Source of the DNA: Zoogloea sp.
Lineage (GTDB): Bacteria > Pseudomonadota > Gammaproteobacteria > Burkholderiales > Rhodocyclaceae
DNA length: 25,903 nucleotides
Assembly: GCA_016720685.1 (NCBI GenBank)
Contig: JADKKC010000043.1
Coordinates: forward strand, 1 to 25,903
Direction: 5' to 3'
Below the pieces are notes generated by a model that did not search any database, was not told the DNA's origin, and saw only the letters and a program-made list of their open reading frames with translations. Positions 23,396 to 25,903 of the stretch are shown piece after piece (the stretch's first letter is position 1; each line of letters starts with the position of its first letter). Made by a program: the position numbers and the translations under genes.

Positions 23396-24166
23396 TCAGG
23401 GCAGCCCGCGACGACGGCCGGAATCAAGCATCAGGCTCGAGCCGGTCATCGAGTCCGCTTCCGGATCGAGCAGCATGGCGACTGCCCAGGCCACCTGCTC
23501 TGGCGTTGTGAAGCGACCGATGGACGAATCGGCAAGCATTTCGGCCAGCACCTCATCGACGCTTATCCCGCGCAGGGCCGCACGATCCGCTGCGACTTTG
23601 CGCAGACGCGGGGTGTCTGCCGGGCCAGGGGCGATCAAGTGTGCCGTCACGCCGCGCGGGCCATAGGCCAGGCTGAGCTGACGCGTCACATTCACCAGCG
23701 CCGCATTGGCGACGCCGGCTGCAGCCGCATAGGCGGTCGGCTCGAAGCCATAGTGACCACCGATGGCGACGATCCGCGACCCCGCCGACAGCCGTCCGTC
23801 CACCGCGCGAACCAGCCGCAGCAGACCACCGACCTTGATGTTCACCGCATCCACCATCGACCCGGTGGGCGCGGCGAGAATGCCGCCTGCCACGGCAACA
23901 CCCGGCCCATGCACGACCATCCGCACCGGGCGGTCGACCGCGTCGGCAATCGCCTCGATGGACGAGTCGGACGAGATGTCGGCCGTGCACGCAACCAGGC
24001 CCGGCACCTGCGCCTTGAGGGCATTGAGGGAATCGGCCCGGCGTGCTACCGCCACCACGCCAAGGCCCGCCGCGGCGAGACGACTCACGATCGCTTGCCC
24101 GAAGGCGCCAGTGGCGCCGACAACCACTGCCAGCTCTTGCTGCGCGCCAGAATTTGTTTGCATCAT
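23396..24166 (-). CDS. SDR-fold protein lacking the usual catalytic residues
   Basis: Starting at the ATG at 24166 (GAGGAG upstream; a second ATG at 24163 is equally possible) the protein is 256 residues. The N-terminal nucleotide-binding motif GATGAFG (17-23) is intact and the overall SDR pattern is clear, including Asn110 and the C-terminal DSG. The catalytic site is not normal. Tyr146 is present, but the residue four later is Ala150 in place of Lys, and no Ser occurs in the usual position before the Tyr (VAIGGHYG). It may be a non-canonical reductase or a binding protein. It lies ten bases after the aldolase gene and is co-transcribed with it. Its metabolic role is not known. Confidence 0.75.
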   Translation of the reverse strand: MMQTNSGAQQELAVVVGATGAFGQAIVSRLAAAGLGVVAVARRADSLNALKAQVPGLVACTADISSDSSIEAIADAVDRPVRMVVHGPGVAVAGGILAAPTGSMVDAVNIKVGGLLRLVRAVDGRLSAGSRIVAIGGHYGFEPTAYAAAAGVANAALVNVTRQLSLAYGPRGVTAHLIAPGPADTPRLRKVAADRAALRGISVDEVLAEMLADSSIGRFTTPEQVAWAVAMLLDPEADSMTGSSLMLDSGRRRGLP

Positions 24167-24176
24167 CCTAATCTCC

Positions 24177-25232
24177 TCAAGTCGTTGCATCATTGAACAG
24201 GCCACGGGCCTTGGCCATCGTCATCGCCGTATCGGTGATCATGTCCTCCTGGCCGGCGATCATCTTCTTGTGGCCGAGCTCGACGAGGATGTCCCGTGCC
24301 GGCACGCCAAAACGCTGGGCCGCCCGCTTGGCCTGCAGCAGAAAGGTGGAATACACACCTGCGAAGCCCAGGGTCAGGGAATCACGATCGACCCGGACGA
24401 CGTGATCCATCAGCGGCACGATGAGATCCTCGGCCACGTCCATCAATTTGAACAGGTCGACACCGGTTTCGATGCCCATGCGCTCGCACACCGCGGCGAA
24501 AGCTTCGAGCGGCGTATTGCCGGCACCCGCCCCCAGCCCGGCCGCCGAACCGTCGATGCGGTTGGCACCGGCCGCGACCGCCGCGATGGAATTCGCTATG
24601 CCCATGCCCAGGTTGTGATGGCCGTGGAAGCCGATCCCGGTTTCGGGCTTCAGCACATCGCGCAATGCGGAAATCCGGGCAGTCACGTCTTCCGGCAGCA
24701 TGTAGCCGGCCGAATCCGTCACGTAGATCGTCTGGGCGCCGTAGCTTTCCATCAGCTTGCCCTGCTGGGCAATGCCGGCCGGATCGTTGAGGTGAGCCAT
24801 CATCAGAAAGCCGGTGGTGTCCATGCCGAGCTTCCGGGCAAAGGCAATGTGCTGCGGCGAGGTGTCGGCCTCGGTGCAGTGGGTGGCCACATGCACGCTG
24901 CGGGCACCGGCATCGTAGGCCGACTGCAACTCGCGCATGGTGCCCAGGCCCGGCACCAGCAGGATCGAAATTTTGGCGTGCTTCATCCTGGAAGCCACGG
25001 CGTTGATGTATTCCTCGTTGCTGGCCATTGCAAAGCCATGCTGCAGCGAGTTTCCGCCCAGGCCGGCGCCGTGGGTCACCTGGATGTATGGCATGCCGGC
25101 CTCGTCGAGGGCGGTGCCGATCCTGACCATCTGCTCGACGCTGATCTGTTCGCGCTTTGCGTGCATGCCGTCGCGCAGGCACATGTCGTGCAGGATGACC
25201 TTACGGCCTTTGAGATCTGCGGTGCTGTTCAT
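24177..25232 (-). CDS. dmpG: 4-Hydroxy-2-oxovalerate aldolase
   Basis: This 351-residue protein is of the HMGL-like class II pyruvate aldolase family (DmpG/MhpE/BphI). Family signatures include LHDMCLRDGMHA near residue 14, the metal-site FHGHHNLGMG and GLGAGAGNTPLEAF. It should split 4-hydroxy-2-oxovalerate into pyruvate and acetaldehyde, and in this family it forms a channelling complex with the acetaldehyde dehydrogenase encoded just upstream. The start ATG overlaps the dehydrogenase stop (TAATG), which fits tight coupling. In the p-cumate pathway the equivalent is CmtG. The symbol is by family; the gene could equally be called mhpE or cmtG. Confidence 0.92.
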   Translation of the reverse strand: MNSTADLKGRKVILHDMCLRDGMHAKREQISVEQMVRIGTALDEAGMPYIQVTHGAGLGGNSLQHGFAMASNEEYINAVASRMKHAKISILLVPGLGTMRELQSAYDAGARSVHVATHCTEADTSPQHIAFARKLGMDTTGFLMMAHLNDPAGIAQQGKLMESYGAQTIYVTDSAGYMLPEDVTARISALRDVLKPETGIGFHGHHNLGMGIANSIAAVAAGANRIDGSAAGLGAGAGNTPLEAFAAVCERMGIETGVDLFKLMDVAEDLIVPLMDHVVRVDRDSLTLGFAGVYSTFLLQAKRAAQRFGVPARDILVELGHKKMIAGQEDMITDTAMTMAKARGLFNDATT

Positions 25233-25903
25233 TAAACTGACTCCACGGCTTTGAGCTGGATTTTTCCGGCAAGGATCTCCTCGGCGAACATCTCGGCCGT
25301 GCGGGCCGCCGCGGCGGTCATGATGTCGAGGTTGCCGGCATATTTCGGCAGGTAATCACCCAGGCCGGCCACTTCCATGAAGATCGAAACCCGGTGACCA
25401 CGGGGCGTCTCGTCGAAGATCGGGCCATTGACCAGGCGATAGCCCGGCACGTATTTCTGCACTTCCTTGATCATCTCCAGCACCGAGGCGGTGATGCGTG
25501 CTTCGTCGGGGGCCTCATCCGTCACGCAGAAGATCGTGTTGCGCATGATCAACGGCGGCTCGGCCGGGTTGATCACCGCCAGCGCCTTGCCGGTGCGCGC
25601 ACCGCCCACCACCTTGATGGCATTGGAGGTGGTGTAGGTGAACTCGTCGAGGTTGGCACGCGTGCCCGGCCCCACCGACTTGGACGCCAGGCTGGCGATG
25701 ATCTCGGCGTAATCCACGCTCTGCACACGCGACACGGCGCTGACGATGGGAATCGTCGCCTGGCCGGCGCAGGAGATCATGTTGACGTTCATCTCCATTT
25801 TGTCGGCGTGCTCGCGCAAATTGACCGGCGGCACGCACAGCGGGCCGATCGCGGCCGGCGTGAGGTCGATCATCACGCCCAGCGCATTCAGCTTGCGGCT
25901 GTT
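25232..25903 (-). CDS. dmpF: Acetaldehyde dehydrogenase (acetylating), C-terminal part
   Basis: The frame enters from the window edge and gives 224 residues of the C-terminal two thirds. The catalytic Cys lies in MISCAGQAT, and the cofactor/dimer region follows (GPGTRANLDEFTYTTS, NPAEPPLIMRNTI). The family (DmpF/MhpF/BphJ) oxidises acetaldehyde to acetyl-CoA with NAD+ and CoA and pairs with the adjacent aldolase. An internal Met at 25876 is not the start, because the conserved frame runs upstream through it. In the p-cumate pathway the equivalent is CmtH. The rest of this operon, probably including the hydratase, lies beyond the window. Confidence 0.92.
   Translation of the reverse strand, partial: NSRKLNALGVMIDLTPAAIGPLCVPPVNLREHADKMEMNVNMISCAGQATIPIVSAVSRVQSVDYAEIIASLASKSVGPGTRANLDEFTYTTSNAIKVVGGARTGKALAVINPAEPPLIMRNTIFCVTDEAPDEARITASVLEMIKEVQKYVPGYRLVNGPIFDETPRGHRVSIFMEVAGLGDYLPKYAGNLDIMTAAAARTAEMFAEEILAGKIQLKAVESV

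Noticed and set aside
23763..25235. A 490-codon plus-strand open frame.
   Set aside because: It is antisense to the SDR and aldolase genes, whose motifs are unmistakable.
1..25903. CRISPR arrays, tRNA or rRNA genes.
   Set aside because: No regularly spaced repeats or RNA gene signatures were found on reading the sequence.

Overview
The window reads as a chromosomal segment of a GC-rich betaproteobacterium, most plausibly a Rhodocyclales aromatic degrader (Azoarcus/Thauera/Aromatoleum type). That placement is inferred from gene content and composition, not from a marker gene. The core is an aerobic p-cumate (4-isopropylbenzoate) pathway, recognised from its gene set and from a TetR regulator that closely resembles CymR of Pseudomonas putida F1.

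Left part (1-5419, minus strand): a four-gene envelope operon, read right to left, of a DUF1302 outer-membrane protein, a DUF1329 periplasmic protein, a YCF48/BNR-repeat protein and an RND/MMPL transporter cut by the window edge. It is divergent from the catabolic operon. The 507-bp gap between them (5420-5926) holds a clear sigma70-type promoter and two CymR-operator-like sites, one near each operon, so substrate transport and catabolism may be co-regulated.

Catabolic operon (5927-13504, plus strand): ring-hydroxylating dioxygenase large and small subunits, extradiol dioxygenase, dihydrodiol dehydrogenase, CymR, meta-cleavage-product hydrolase, an ACMSD-like amidohydrolase (likely standing in for the usual CmtD decarboxylase), the dioxygenase reductase (frameshifted in this sequence) and a Rieske ferredoxin. 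Together they should take p-cumate to isobutyrate plus 2-hydroxypenta-2,4-dienoate. At the right end (22865-25903, minus strand) lie lower meta-pathway genes: acetylating acetaldehyde dehydrogenase (partial), 4-hydroxy-2-oxovalerate aldolase, an unusual SDR protein and a tautomerase. The 2-hydroxypentadienoate hydratase is not in the window.

Accessory island (about 13505-22250): between the two catabolic blocks are a decayed IS630-type transposase, then a tightly coupled two-gene system, then a truncated RES-toxin fragment and a DUF945/TPR membrane protein. The two-gene system is the most unusual content. Gene 1 is a DUF4062 protein. Gene 2 is a 1347-residue protein with, in order, a KGGVGR-type ATPase, a TIR domain, a STAND-like NTPase, one transmembrane helix, a small extracytoplasmic domain and a C-terminal sulfatase-modifying-factor (FGE/C-type-lectin-like) domain lacking the catalytic cysteines. 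It looks like a membrane-spanning immune receptor with an outside sensor and an inside TIR effector.

Two and possibly three genes carry single-base frame breaks (YCF48 protein near 996, dioxygenase reductase near 12538, perhaps the tautomerase near 23020). The first two are in short G/C runs, so sequencing or assembly error should be excluded before calling them pseudogenes.
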